This document shows positions 39,277-47,080 of a stretch of 64,000 nt of DNA, in pieces. The stretch comes from Maribacter algarum (ex Zhang et al. 2020) (lineage in GTDB: Bacteria > Bacteroidota > Bacteroidia > Flavobacteriales > Flavobacteriaceae): assembly GCF_005885635.1 (NCBI RefSeq), contig NZ_VATY01000001.1, positions 682,001 through 746,000 of the forward strand, read 5' to 3'. Each line of letters opens with the position of its first letter. The first letter of the stretch is position 1. The translations under genes and the position numbers were made by a program. The notes beneath the pieces are model-generated. The model ran no database searches. It was not told the DNA's origin and was given only the letters and a program-made list of their open reading frames with translations.

Positions 39277-39450
39277 ATGAAGAAAAACCAGAAGCGCAAC
39301 AAACTACCCGAATGGTGCAACAAATGGTTTAAATCACAAAACCCTTATGGAAACCTTTACTTCCATCGTCTAGGTGGTAATGATTTTAAGGAAAACAATC
39401 ACAGGCTAGCCGGTAATTGGCAAATCATTCAGAGACTCTTAAAGGAGTGA
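39277..39450 (+). CDS. Possible 57-residue small protein, unrecognised
   Basis: The frame starts MKKNQKRNKLPEWCNKWFKS and ends NWQIIQRLLKE before TGA. It is basic, rich in Asn, Lys and Trp, with no signal peptide or membrane helix. No family is recognised. It runs opposite to the genes on both sides and may be chance. Confidence 0.25.
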   Translation: MKKNQKRNKLPEWCNKWFKSQNPYGNLYFHRLGGNDFKENNHRLAGNWQIIQRLLKE

Positions 39451-39671
39451 ACCATTACTTGATGCTGGAGATGTATTTAAAAACCGAGATAAATTCAATT
39501 TTAGAACTTTTCGGTTTATGGAATATTAAGAGTCCTTGTGCTTTATTGAGATTAATACCCCTTTTACATATAATTTTAGAAAAGGCCACGAATTGTCTTC
39601 ACTGACAAGCCAACATCATTGGGTTTCTCGAGATTGTTCTTTACTTCTTGATTTCCATTGCAAGAAATCAA

Positions 39672-39709
39672 AAAGGGCTATGATCTATAAAAAACACAAA
39701 TGGCTCTTT
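39672..39709 (-). terminator. Probable terminator of the eda-kdgK operon
   Basis: AAAGGGCTAT and ATGGCTCTTT pair with two G-T wobbles around a long loop. On the minus strand the stem is followed by a run of T. It lies just past the kinase stop at 39722. Confidence 0.5.
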
Positions 39710-39721
39710 CATAACAATAGT

Positions 39722-40810
39722 TTAACGAACCACCCGCCCTGAAGCATTACCGCCCATTAATCGTTCTACCTCTGCACGAGTGGAATAATTGAAATCCCCT
39801 TTTATGGAATGCTTCAAGCATGAAGCGGCAACTGCATAATCAACAGCCCTCTGAGTTTCACTCAATTCAGGAGTTATGGAAGCGAATATTAATCCGGCAG
39901 CAAAGGAATCCCCACCACCAACACGGTCAACTATGTTCTTTATTTGATAAGGCCTATAGTTTCCGTTTTCATCCAAAGGTGCAAAAGACGGAGTATCGGT
40001 TGCGGCATCAAAAAGCATTGCTCCCCAGTTGTTATGGCTTGCGGAAAGACTTTCCCTTAAAGTAATGGCTACTTTGCTCACATTGGGGAACTGTTGCACA
40101 ACCTGCCGCGCCACATCGGGATACCTAGAAATATCCAATGCGCCCGAATGCACATCGGTATCGCCAGCTTGAATGCCCAAAACATCATGACAATCCTCTT
40201 CATTGCCCACGATTACATCTACAAACGGTAAAATGCCGCGCATTGTTCTTTGTGCTAAATCACGCTGCGAATAATTGGAATCCCACTTCCATAGCTTTCC
40301 CCTAAAATTTAAATCAATGGAAACAAAACATCCTGCTTCTTTTGCTTTCTGTGCCGCAACCAAGGTCGCTTCTGCCGCATTTTTCGAGAGGGCAGGGGTG
40401 ATTCCACTTAAATGCAACCATTGTGCATCCTTAAAAATCCCTTCCCAATCATATTGGTCGGCCTTAGCTATCGATACGGCAGAACCGGCTCGGTCATAAA
40501 TGACATTACTGGGCCTTTGATTTGCTCCTGTTTCGAGAAAATAAAGTCCCAATCTGCCTTGATCCGTGCGTAGAATAAAATCGGTATCAATACCGACGGC
40601 ACGGACTGAGTCCATGGTCGCTTCGGCCAAAGCATGTTTCGGCAAGGCGGTAACATAACGCGCTTTTCCACCAAAATTACAGATTGAAGCCGCCACACTT
40701 GCCTCTGCTCCGGCGTAGGTTACATCGATATTTCTCGTTTGTCTTAATCGTAAATTCGCCGGGGCCGCCAATCGGCCCATTATTTCTCCAAAGGTTACTA
40801 CTTTCTTCAT
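39722..40810 (-). CDS. kdgK: 2-keto-3-deoxygluconate kinase (PfkB family)
   Basis: Phosphorylates KDG to KDPG in uronate catabolism; cytoplasmic. The start is the ATG at 40810, not the TTG before it (KKVVTFGEIMGRLAAPANLR). The 362-residue product has the PfkB N-terminal features (TYAGAEASVAASICNFGG) and the C-terminal signature with anion hole and catalytic Asp (DRVGGGDSFAAGLIFA). It lies 12 bp downstream of KDPG aldolase, the next enzyme. Other PfkB sugar kinases are possible on sequence alone, but the pairing with eda makes KDG kinase the best call. Confidence 0.88.
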   Translation of the reverse strand: MKKVVTFGEIMGRLAAPANLRLRQTRNIDVTYAGAEASVAASICNFGGKARYVTALPKHALAEATMDSVRAVGIDTDFILRTDQGRLGLYFLETGANQRPSNVIYDRAGSAVSIAKADQYDWEGIFKDAQWLHLSGITPALSKNAAEATLVAAQKAKEAGCFVSIDLNFRGKLWKWDSNYSQRDLAQRTMRGILPFVDVIVGNEEDCHDVLGIQAGDTDVHSGALDISRYPDVARQVVQQFPNVSKVAITLRESLSASHNNWGAMLFDAATDTPSFAPLDENGNYRPYQIKNIVDRVGGGDSFAAGLIFASITPELSETQRAVDYAVAASCLKHSIKGDFNYSTRAEVERLMGGNASGRVVR

Positions 40811-40822
40811 CAAGGTATTTGA

Positions 40823-41494
40823 TTATGACCGAATTTCGGTAATTAGGTTTCTTATCTCTTTCGCGTTGTTGGTAATCGTTTCCCAATCCTCGGATTGAAT
40901 CAAGTTTCTTTTGGCAATCCATGTGCCTCCGATTGCGGTAATCAAATCGGATTTAACATAGCTTGGAGCATTCTCTATATTGCACCCGCCCAAGGGAATG
41001 AATTTCAATCCTAGGTAATTGTATGGTGCGGACATGCTCTCCAAATGTTTCATACCCCCTGAGGTCGCGGCCGGGAAAAACTTAAGGATGCGGCAGCCTT
41101 CTTGAATGGCTATCTCAATATCCGAGGGCGTCATAATACCCGGAGCAAATGAAAGGCCTTGTTTATGGGCCTCCGCAATTATTTTCGGATTACAGCCCGG
41201 GGAAACGGCAAAGTCCGCACCAACATCAACAACCGCTTTTACTTGGTCAACGGTCAAAACGGTTCCGAATCCTAAGGTTATTTCTGGCACTTCTTTTTTG
41301 ATTGCCTTCGCAGCTTCTAAAGCTGCAGGCGTGCGGAGCGTCAGTTCAATGGTGTCTACACCGCCTTCGAGAAGTGCGTTTGCCAATGGAACAGCATGCT
41401 TGACCTCATCAACAATAAGGACCGCAATGATTCCGGCATCATCTATCTTTTGAATTAATTCTAGGGACATTGCCCTTTGCGCTAATGGTTGCAT
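40823..41494 (-). CDS. eda: KDPG aldolase (bifunctional 4-hydroxy-2-oxoglutarate aldolase)
   Basis: Splits KDPG to pyruvate and glyceraldehyde-3-phosphate, the last step of uronate breakdown. The protein has 223 residues, the family length. It shows LTLRTPAALEAAKAI, LGFGTVLTVDQ, FAVSPGCNP and the Schiff-base Lys in GCRILKFFPAAT. It forms an operon with kdgK. A 189-bp gap separates it from the esterase upstream, so it may have its own promoter. Confidence 0.93.
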   Translation of the reverse strand: MQPLAQRAMSLELIQKIDDAGIIAVLIVDEVKHAVPLANALLEGGVDTIELTLRTPAALEAAKAIKKEVPEITLGFGTVLTVDQVKAVVDVGADFAVSPGCNPKIIAEAHKQGLSFAPGIMTPSDIEIAIQEGCRILKFFPAATSGGMKHLESMSAPYNYLGLKFIPLGGCNIENAPSYVKSDLITAIGGTWIAKRNLIQSEDWETITNNAKEIRNLITEIRS

Positions 41495-41683
41495 TTTATA
41501 AGTCTTTTACAAGGTGTAAATTCAATTTTCGAAGATAAAATGGCTACAAAAAAACAAGTAGCACTTTGGGCTAAAAATTAGGTTCGAATGGTTTTATTAT
41601 ATCCTCCTGTCGTCGAAATAAGTTTTGTTCAAATCATTCAAGTTAAAAAGAGAAAAAGAGTACTGCAAGTAGTAATTGTCACA

Positions 41684-42487
41684 TCAACTTCTTAAAGAAT
41701 TGAAATAAAGCAGCGTCTTCTTTATGTGCTTTTGCCAATATGACCATTCATGTCCCCCCGAAAATTCCTCATATGTATGTTCAATATAGGATGTATTTAA
41801 CCGAGAATGCAATTCACGATTGTAAGAAATCAATTCATCGTCAGAACCACAATCAAAACGGATTTTAGGAAGATTGTCACCATACTTTTCTATGACGCCC
41901 AAAACAGAATTCTCCCGTTCATCTTCCTGTACATAATTCTCTTTGAATTCTTCAACGAATAATGGCATCTGCTCAATTTCGGTAATAGCAGAGTGTGCAC
42001 TGATCGCCTTGAATTTTTCTGAGTATTTAATACCTAATCGAAGTGCTCCAAAACCACCCATTGATAAACCAGAAATAAACAAGTTTGATTTTTCACTTAC
42101 ATGAGGAATATTCTCAATTACGGCTTGTGGAACGTCGTCAACAATCCATTTCTCAAAATTTTTTTGATTGTGTTGAACATACCCAGAACCATCTCCCCAC
42201 AAACCGTCAGAAGGCATAGCAATGACCATGGGCTCAATTTTACCTTGTTGAATCATCGCTAAAGCGGTAAAATGCACCCCAGCTTTTTGAGTCCATGCCC
42301 AAGCACTACCATAGACTCCGTGAAGCAAAATCATTAGTGGAAGATTTTTTGCGTTTTCAACCGGAGGTACAAAAACACATATATCACCACGACCTTTTAA
42401 ATTATTGCTTTTAACAGTAATAAACCTAAGGTTTTCACTTTCAAACTGAGGGTCTGATATTTCAGTTGTTCTAAAGGCTTCTTTCAT
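41684..42487 (-). CDS. Alpha/beta-hydrolase esterase (FrmB/esterase-D-like)
   Basis: A 267-residue cytoplasmic esterase of the PF00756 type. It has the oxyanion-hole region LMILLHGVYGSAWAW, nucleophile elbow GLSMGGFG, an acid Asp in FDCGSDDE and the catalytic His in GGHEWSYW. No signal peptide. It overlaps the preceding alcohol dehydrogenase by 1 bp. The pair resembles the S-hydroxymethyl-thiol dehydrogenase and S-formyl-thiol hydrolase of formaldehyde oxidation, but a carbohydrate acetyl or feruloyl esterase is also possible. Confidence 0.75.
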   Translation of the reverse strand: MKEAFRTTEISDPQFESENLRFITVKSNNLKGRGDICVFVPPVENAKNLPLMILLHGVYGSAWAWTQKAGVHFTALAMIQQGKIEPMVIAMPSDGLWGDGSGYVQHNQKNFEKWIVDDVPQAVIENIPHVSEKSNLFISGLSMGGFGALRLGIKYSEKFKAISAHSAITEIEQMPLFVEEFKENYVQEDERENSVLGVIEKYGDNLPKIRFDCGSDDELISYNRELHSRLNTSYIEHTYEEFSGGHEWSYWQKHIKKTLLYFNSLRS

Positions 42488-43605
42488 TATTCAAATACAA
42501 TTACTCCTTTGGCATTTTTACCTGATAACATATCTTCAAAGGCTAGGTTTAATTCATCTAAAGAATAGGTTCGGGTTATCATTTCTTCAAGCTTTAACTC
42601 TCCTGATTGAAAATGTTTTACAATTTTAGGAAAATCGTTTTCAGGATTGCATCCCCCGTATAAAGGATTGATATAAATCTTATCCCATTCGAAGAGATTC
42701 ATATCAATTGTGATTTCTTGCTCTATACCACTAACTTGGCAAGCTGTTCCTGCGTTTCGAATCATTGCAAGCGGAGCAGCCCCTAATTCTGGCACAGCCG
42801 TGCATTCAAAGGCGTAATCGGCGCCGCGACCATCAGTCATTTTTTTTACTTCTTCAGCGGCTTTCAACAAACCTTTATCTTTTTTATCCGCCAAAATCGT
42901 GTGGTTGGCGCCAAAATTTTCAGCCATTTTCAAACGACCTGGATTGATGTCTACAGCAATAATCTTAGAGGCTTTACTAACTTTTGCTCCCTGAATCACA
43001 CTTAGTCCAACACCACCCGTACCTAAAACCACAACAGAACTATGAGCCTCTACCTTAGCAGAATTAACCACCGAACCATAACCAGTCATTACACCGCAAC
43101 TGATAATACTTGCTGCAGCAAAAGACATCTTAGTAGAGGGGTTTTTTACCACCGCAGAAGCTTTGACCAAGGTGTACTCAGATAAAGTGCCAATATTAAA
43201 GGACCGTTCGATAGGTTCCCCATTATAGGTTGTACCTTTCAGATGTGCATGTCCTTCAGTAAACCCATTGCTTCCCGCAACCACAGGAGAGTTGTTTTCG
43301 CAAATATGTTCATTCCCCCGAACACATTGAAAGCATTTTCTACAAGGAGTTGCCCAGTTCAAAATCACTGCATCTCCAACAGCAACATTCTTTACATCAC
43401 TTCCAATAACTTCAACAATTCCTGAACCTTCGTGACCCAAAATTATTGGTTTTCCCCAAGTAAGTGAGTCATGGTCTGTATGACAAAGGCCGGCCGCTTT
43501 TAACCGAATCAACACTTCATCAGATTTTGGATTCGAAACCATTACGGTATCAATGACAAATGTTCCATCTCCTTTCGATATAGCGCTTTTTGAATGTGTG
43601 GCCAT
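42487..43605 (-). CDS. Zinc-dependent alcohol dehydrogenase (class III/FrmA-like)
   Basis: A 372-residue NAD-dependent medium-chain dehydrogenase. Catalytic-zinc ligands appear in LKAAGLCHTDHDS and ILGHEGSGIVE, the structural-zinc Cys cluster in CRKCFQCVRGNEHIC, and the Rossmann loop in VVLGTGGVGLSVIQGA followed by an Asp (VDIN) for NAD. The class III layout suggests S-(hydroxymethyl)-thiol or alcohol oxidation. It is adjacent to an FrmB-like esterase and a sulfatase, in a glycan locus. Possible roles are formaldehyde removal after sugar O-demethylation or oxidation of a sugar alcohol. Confidence 0.85.
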   Translation of the reverse strand: MATHSKSAISKGDGTFVIDTVMVSNPKSDEVLIRLKAAGLCHTDHDSLTWGKPIILGHEGSGIVEVIGSDVKNVAVGDAVILNWATPCRKCFQCVRGNEHICENNSPVVAGSNGFTEGHAHLKGTTYNGEPIERSFNIGTLSEYTLVKASAVVKNPSTKMSFAAASIISCGVMTGYGSVVNSAKVEAHSSVVVLGTGGVGLSVIQGAKVSKASKIIAVDINPGRLKMAENFGANHTILADKKDKGLLKAAEEVKKMTDGRGADYAFECTAVPELGAAPLAMIRNAGTACQVSGIEQEITIDMNLFEWDKIYINPLYGGCNPENDFPKIVKHFQSGELKLEEMITRTYSLDELNLAFEDMLSGKNAKGVIVFE

Positions 43606-43655
43606 TAAATTATTTTCAGTTGTTAAGTAATCACTATTTTGAGATTGGCAAGTCT

Positions 43656-45347
43656 TTAATCATTCCAATGTTCATCGATTACTTGTTGAATGTGTGGATA
43701 TTTAGCATCCGTTTCATTTAGATCTTCACGCATTTGGGTCAATTGCTTTTTTAAATCCGCTATTACTTCTTTATACTCAGGGTTGGAATACTCATTATTC
43801 ATCTCCTTAGGATCTTTGGTCAAATCATAAAACTCCCAAGCTGGAGGAGTGTGATGGGTAAAATCATTTCCCCAACTCTTTTTGTTCCACTCGGCATTCG
43901 GATCATCGGTATCAACCCAATATTTTCCATAGTAAAAAATCAATTTGTATTCTTTAGTACGGATTCCAAAATGCGCGGGATTTTGATGCCGGTGTGCCAA
44001 ATGCATCCAATATCTGTAGTAGGTGGCTTTTTGCCAATCTGCGGGTTCGATTCCTGTTTCGAGAATCGATTTAAAACTTTTGCCCTGCATATATTCAGGA
44101 GCTGTACCTCCAGCCAATTCAATCATGGTGGGTGCAAAATCAGTATTGTTGATAATGGCATCCGTGCGGCTACCTGCGTTTATTTTTTCGGGATAGCGAA
44201 CAAAAAATGGCATGCGCATAGACTCATCGTACATCCAACGTTTATCAATATAATCATGCTCGCCAAGCATAAAACCTTGATCTCCTGTATAAACTATAAT
44301 GGTATTTTCAAGTAATCCTTCGGCTTCCAGATAATCTAACAAACGCTTGATGTTATCATCGACACCTTTTACACAGCGTAAATATTTTTTCAGGTAATCT
44401 TGGTAAACTTTACTGGTATATTCTTTTTCTGCTGCGTCCATTTCCCATTTCACATATTCTTCTGATTTTATGTCCCGAGCATTTCTATATTGTTTGTAAA
44501 TGGTACTGTCGTTCCAATAGATATTCATCGCCTGATTTCGAATAACGTTTCTGTGCGAGACCGAAGACCCGATGATTCTCGTCAAAGAATCATTTTTTCC
44601 TCGAATTGCTTCCGAACCGTGATTTTTAATTTCGTACAAACTTTCTGGTTCAGGAATAAAGGTATCTACCAAATAATTCTCATAACGTGGCGCATATTCA
44701 AAATCATCGTGAGGTGCCTTGAAATGATGCATTAAGAAAAAGGGTTTGCTAGGGTCTCTCTTATTCTTCAGATAATCCAAAGTTGCATCCGTAATTATAT
44801 CTGAAGAGTGCCCTTTCGTTTTTATAACATTTTCAGGCCAAGGCTTTTCTCCTTGAATTCGAAAATCAGGATCGAAGTATTTACCCTGAACGGGCAGAAC
44901 CTGATAGTAATCAAAAGCTGCAGGCTCATGATGCAAATGCCATTTACCTACAATGGCAGTCTGATACCCCAATTTGCTCATTTCCTTTGGGAGAAATTGG
45001 TTTTCTGGTGCAATTGCCCCTTCCAAATCAACAACTCCATTCGTTTGTGCACGTTGACCAGTAATGATCGCTGCCCTACTTGGGACACAGATAGCATTGT
45101 TCACGAAGGCATTGTCGAAAATCATCCCTTCATTGGCCAACTTATCTAGATTGGGTGTTGGGTTTAAGCTCGCTAAACGGCTTCCATAGACTCCAAAACC
45201 TTGGGTGGTGTGATCATCTGACATGATGTAGATGATGTTGGGTTTTTGTGTTATTTGTTTCGTCTGTTTTTCACCACAGGAAAGAAACTGAACAAAAGAA
45301 AAAATAGCTAGTAACCTAAAGTGAATTGTCAGTTGTATGTTTTTCAT
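43656..45347 (-). CDS. Formylglycine-dependent sulfatase lipoprotein
   Basis: Removes sulfate esters from the glycan outside the cytoplasm. The ATG at 45347 is preferred to the TTG at 45353. The 563-residue product has a lipobox (VQFLSC), the metal-binding MSDDHTTQGFGVYG, and the modification site Cys87 in CVPSRAAIITGQ (C-x-P-S-R), so it needs the anaerobic maturase, which is not in the window. GDQGFMLGEHDYIDKRWMYD adds further metal ligands. It is an S1-type sulfatase; the subfamily cannot be given. It begins the minus-strand run that continues to the dehydrogenase and esterase. Confidence 0.92.
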   Translation of the reverse strand: MKNIQLTIHFRLLAIFSFVQFLSCGEKQTKQITQKPNIIYIMSDDHTTQGFGVYGSRLASLNPTPNLDKLANEGMIFDNAFVNNAICVPSRAAIITGQRAQTNGVVDLEGAIAPENQFLPKEMSKLGYQTAIVGKWHLHHEPAAFDYYQVLPVQGKYFDPDFRIQGEKPWPENVIKTKGHSSDIITDATLDYLKNKRDPSKPFFLMHHFKAPHDDFEYAPRYENYLVDTFIPEPESLYEIKNHGSEAIRGKNDSLTRIIGSSVSHRNVIRNQAMNIYWNDSTIYKQYRNARDIKSEEYVKWEMDAAEKEYTSKVYQDYLKKYLRCVKGVDDNIKRLLDYLEAEGLLENTIIVYTGDQGFMLGEHDYIDKRWMYDESMRMPFFVRYPEKINAGSRTDAIINNTDFAPTMIELAGGTAPEYMQGKSFKSILETGIEPADWQKATYYRYWMHLAHRHQNPAHFGIRTKEYKLIFYYGKYWVDTDDPNAEWNKKSWGNDFTHHTPPAWEFYDLTKDPKEMNNEYSNPEYKEVIADLKKQLTQMREDLNETDAKYPHIQQVIDEHWND

Positions 45348-45577
45348 ATTCAAAGATTTCTTGAACTTTTCCTTATTGAGAATCCTATCAAGAAAAGCTT
45401 CCTAAATATAAAGAAAGTATCATTCGGATATAGCCATCTACCCTAGACAAAAGCACAACAATGTTTTAAAAACTATAACATATGGGTAACTTCTTTGAAG
45501 AATGCGTGTCGAAGGGAATTCAAACCATATGATTGAAAAGGTCTAGTCGGTTTGTATCTCAGTGTTTTGCTAATACT

Positions 45578-45604
45578 AAAAAGCCGACTGCATAAGTCGG
45601 CTTT
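45578..45604. terminator. Bidirectional terminator beside the tRNA fragment
   Basis: GCCGACT (45583-45589) and AGTCGGC (45595-45601) pair around the loop GCATA, flanked by A-run and T-run. It probably terminated the original tRNA transcript (minus strand). Confidence 0.8.
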
Positions 45605-45612
45605 CTATTTAA

Positions 45613-45635
45613 GTACTCGAGGTGGGAATCGAACC
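45613..45635 (-). other. Attachment site: 3' fragment of a tRNA gene
   Basis: On the minus strand this reads GGTTCGATTCCCACCTCGAG plus TAC. It is a tRNA T-loop (TTCGATT), 3' T-stem strand (CCCAC) and acceptor strand. The 5' T-stem does not pair (CTAGG) and no D- or anticodon arm follows, so only the 3' end is present. The integrase lies 129 bp away. This is the usual scar of integration at a tRNA 3' end. Confidence 0.8.
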
Positions 45636-45763
45636 TAGTCAAAAAAAGGCAATCAAAAGAATATAACTTATTGATTTTTAATTTTTTAACATTCATATAT
45701 TCACCTCTATTTTTCTTTAATTTCTCTTGTTTTACGTATTTTTGTTACTATACTGTTACTAAT

Positions 45764-46822
45764 ATGTCTGTAAAATTAAGAACAAAAACCTTAGCAAAAG
45801 GAATAAAAAGATACTACCTAGATATTTATCACAATAAAGAACGTTCTTATGAATTTCTTGATATAAAAATTACGCCTAGAGATATTAAAAGTAAAGAAAA
45901 AAAGAGATTAGCTGAAAATATAAGAGCAAACAAGGAGTTAGAACTTATTAGCCTCGGGACGTCATACCAACCTGAACATCTTAAGGACCTAAATTTCAAT
46001 GTATTTGCTGACAATTTTATTTCAAATTATAAATTTAAGGATGTTAGAATAGTTGCGAACGCAATTACCAAATTCAATGAGGCGACCGAAAATAGAAAAC
46101 TAAAACTGTCGCAAATTACCCCATCAGTCATGGAAGCCTATAAAACATATCTTATTCATGATGCTGGATTATCTGGAGAAACTGCTCATAATTACTTCAC
46201 TAGATTCAAAAAGGTGCTTCGTAGTGCTAAAATTAAAGGATATATCAAATCAATGCCTACTGATGAAATTCGATTTAGTAATCCTAACAAAGAAGATTCT
46301 CTTAAAAAGGAAGTTTTGACAGCGGAAGAATTGCAGCTTCTAGCGAATGCTCATTGTGGCAACAATGATGTAAAAAGAGCTTTCTTATTCTGCTGTTATA
46401 CCTCTCTTGGAATGGCTGAAATTAGGAGCCTACGATGGAAACATATTAAAAGCAATAGGCTTGAGACCAACAGGGCTAAAACAGGACAATTGATTAACAA
46501 TAGATTGAATTCAGTAGCGGTTTCCTTACTTGGAGAAAGGAAAGGTAAAGAAGATTACATTTTCAACTTACAATTTATTAGTGATAATGCAGTGAACAAA
46601 AACTTAAGGTATTGGGTTAAAAGAGCTAATATCGATAAACATCTTACTTTCTATTGCGCCAGACATACCTTTGCTTGTCTGTTACTTATGAATGGCGCTA
46701 ACTTAAAAACCGTTGCAGATGCAATGGGTCATAGTTCTACAAAAAGTACTTTGAAGTACTTAAATCATGTCCAAAAATTACAGGATAGTGCAATTGATAA
46801 TCTACCTAATATAGTTCTTTAA
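45764..46822 (+). CDS. Tyrosine recombinase / site-specific integrase
   Basis: Catalyses excision and integration of the element at the tRNA site. The ATG at 45764 (MSVKLRTKTLAKG) is chosen over an in-frame one 93 bp upstream because the upstream part is a low-complexity, AT-rich leader. The 352-residue product has an N-terminal Arm-like domain (GIKRYYLDIYHN), a SAM-like core-binding domain (about 105-200), and the catalytic domain with Arg in LGMAEIRSLRWKH, HxxR as HLTFYCARHTFA, a second His in GHSSTKSTLKYL and the Tyr in that last segment. The layout matches Bacteroidota phage_int_SAM_5 integrases. Confidence 0.93.
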   Translation: MSVKLRTKTLAKGIKRYYLDIYHNKERSYEFLDIKITPRDIKSKEKKRLAENIRANKELELISLGTSYQPEHLKDLNFNVFADNFISNYKFKDVRIVANAITKFNEATENRKLKLSQITPSVMEAYKTYLIHDAGLSGETAHNYFTRFKKVLRSAKIKGYIKSMPTDEIRFSNPNKEDSLKKEVLTAEELQLLANAHCGNNDVKRAFLFCCYTSLGMAEIRSLRWKHIKSNRLETNRAKTGQLINNRLNSVAVSLLGERKGKEDYIFNLQFISDNAVNKNLRYWVKRANIDKHLTFYCARHTFACLLLMNGANLKTVADAMGHSSTKSTLKYLNHVQKLQDSAIDNLPNIVL

Positions 46823-47080
46823 CCTACTATAATTAAATGTAATTGCATAATTATGAATGACGATTTGAGAAAAGGTTATACAAGACGCTCCGCCCTAAGA
46901 GTCTAAGCAAAAGTTGGTTTTAAACTCCAAATATATCGAAGTCATAAAAAAAATTGAAACGTATGGTTTCTTGAAACCTACAATTTAAGTTAAGCACAGT
47001 TTCTCTTCAATTTGTATTGAAATTCTTTGACTTTCAGGTAACTACATTTTTTCTTAATTTTATTTATATTTCAAATTGTG

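Larger units (their letters stand above)
39230..39721. other. 492-bp gap between KDG kinase and SusC 2
   Basis: This stretch should hold the SusC 2 promoter. It contains a possible 57-residue frame (39277-39450, listed separately) and, near its right end, the hairpin of the kinase terminator. No repeat, known operator or remnant of an insertion sequence was recognised. Confidence 0.4.
45348..45763. other. Boundary region between the glycan locus and the mobile element
   Basis: No gene is seen here. The region contains the terminator at 45578, the tRNA fragment at 45613 and the integrase promoter. TATTTTTG at 45737-45744 fits the Bacteroidota -7 box and would start transcription about 13 nt before the integrase ATG at 45764. 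Confidence 0.55.

Noticed and set aside
43851-44315. 154-codon + strand frame
   Set aside because: Antisense to the sulfatase, with a composition of a shadow frame.
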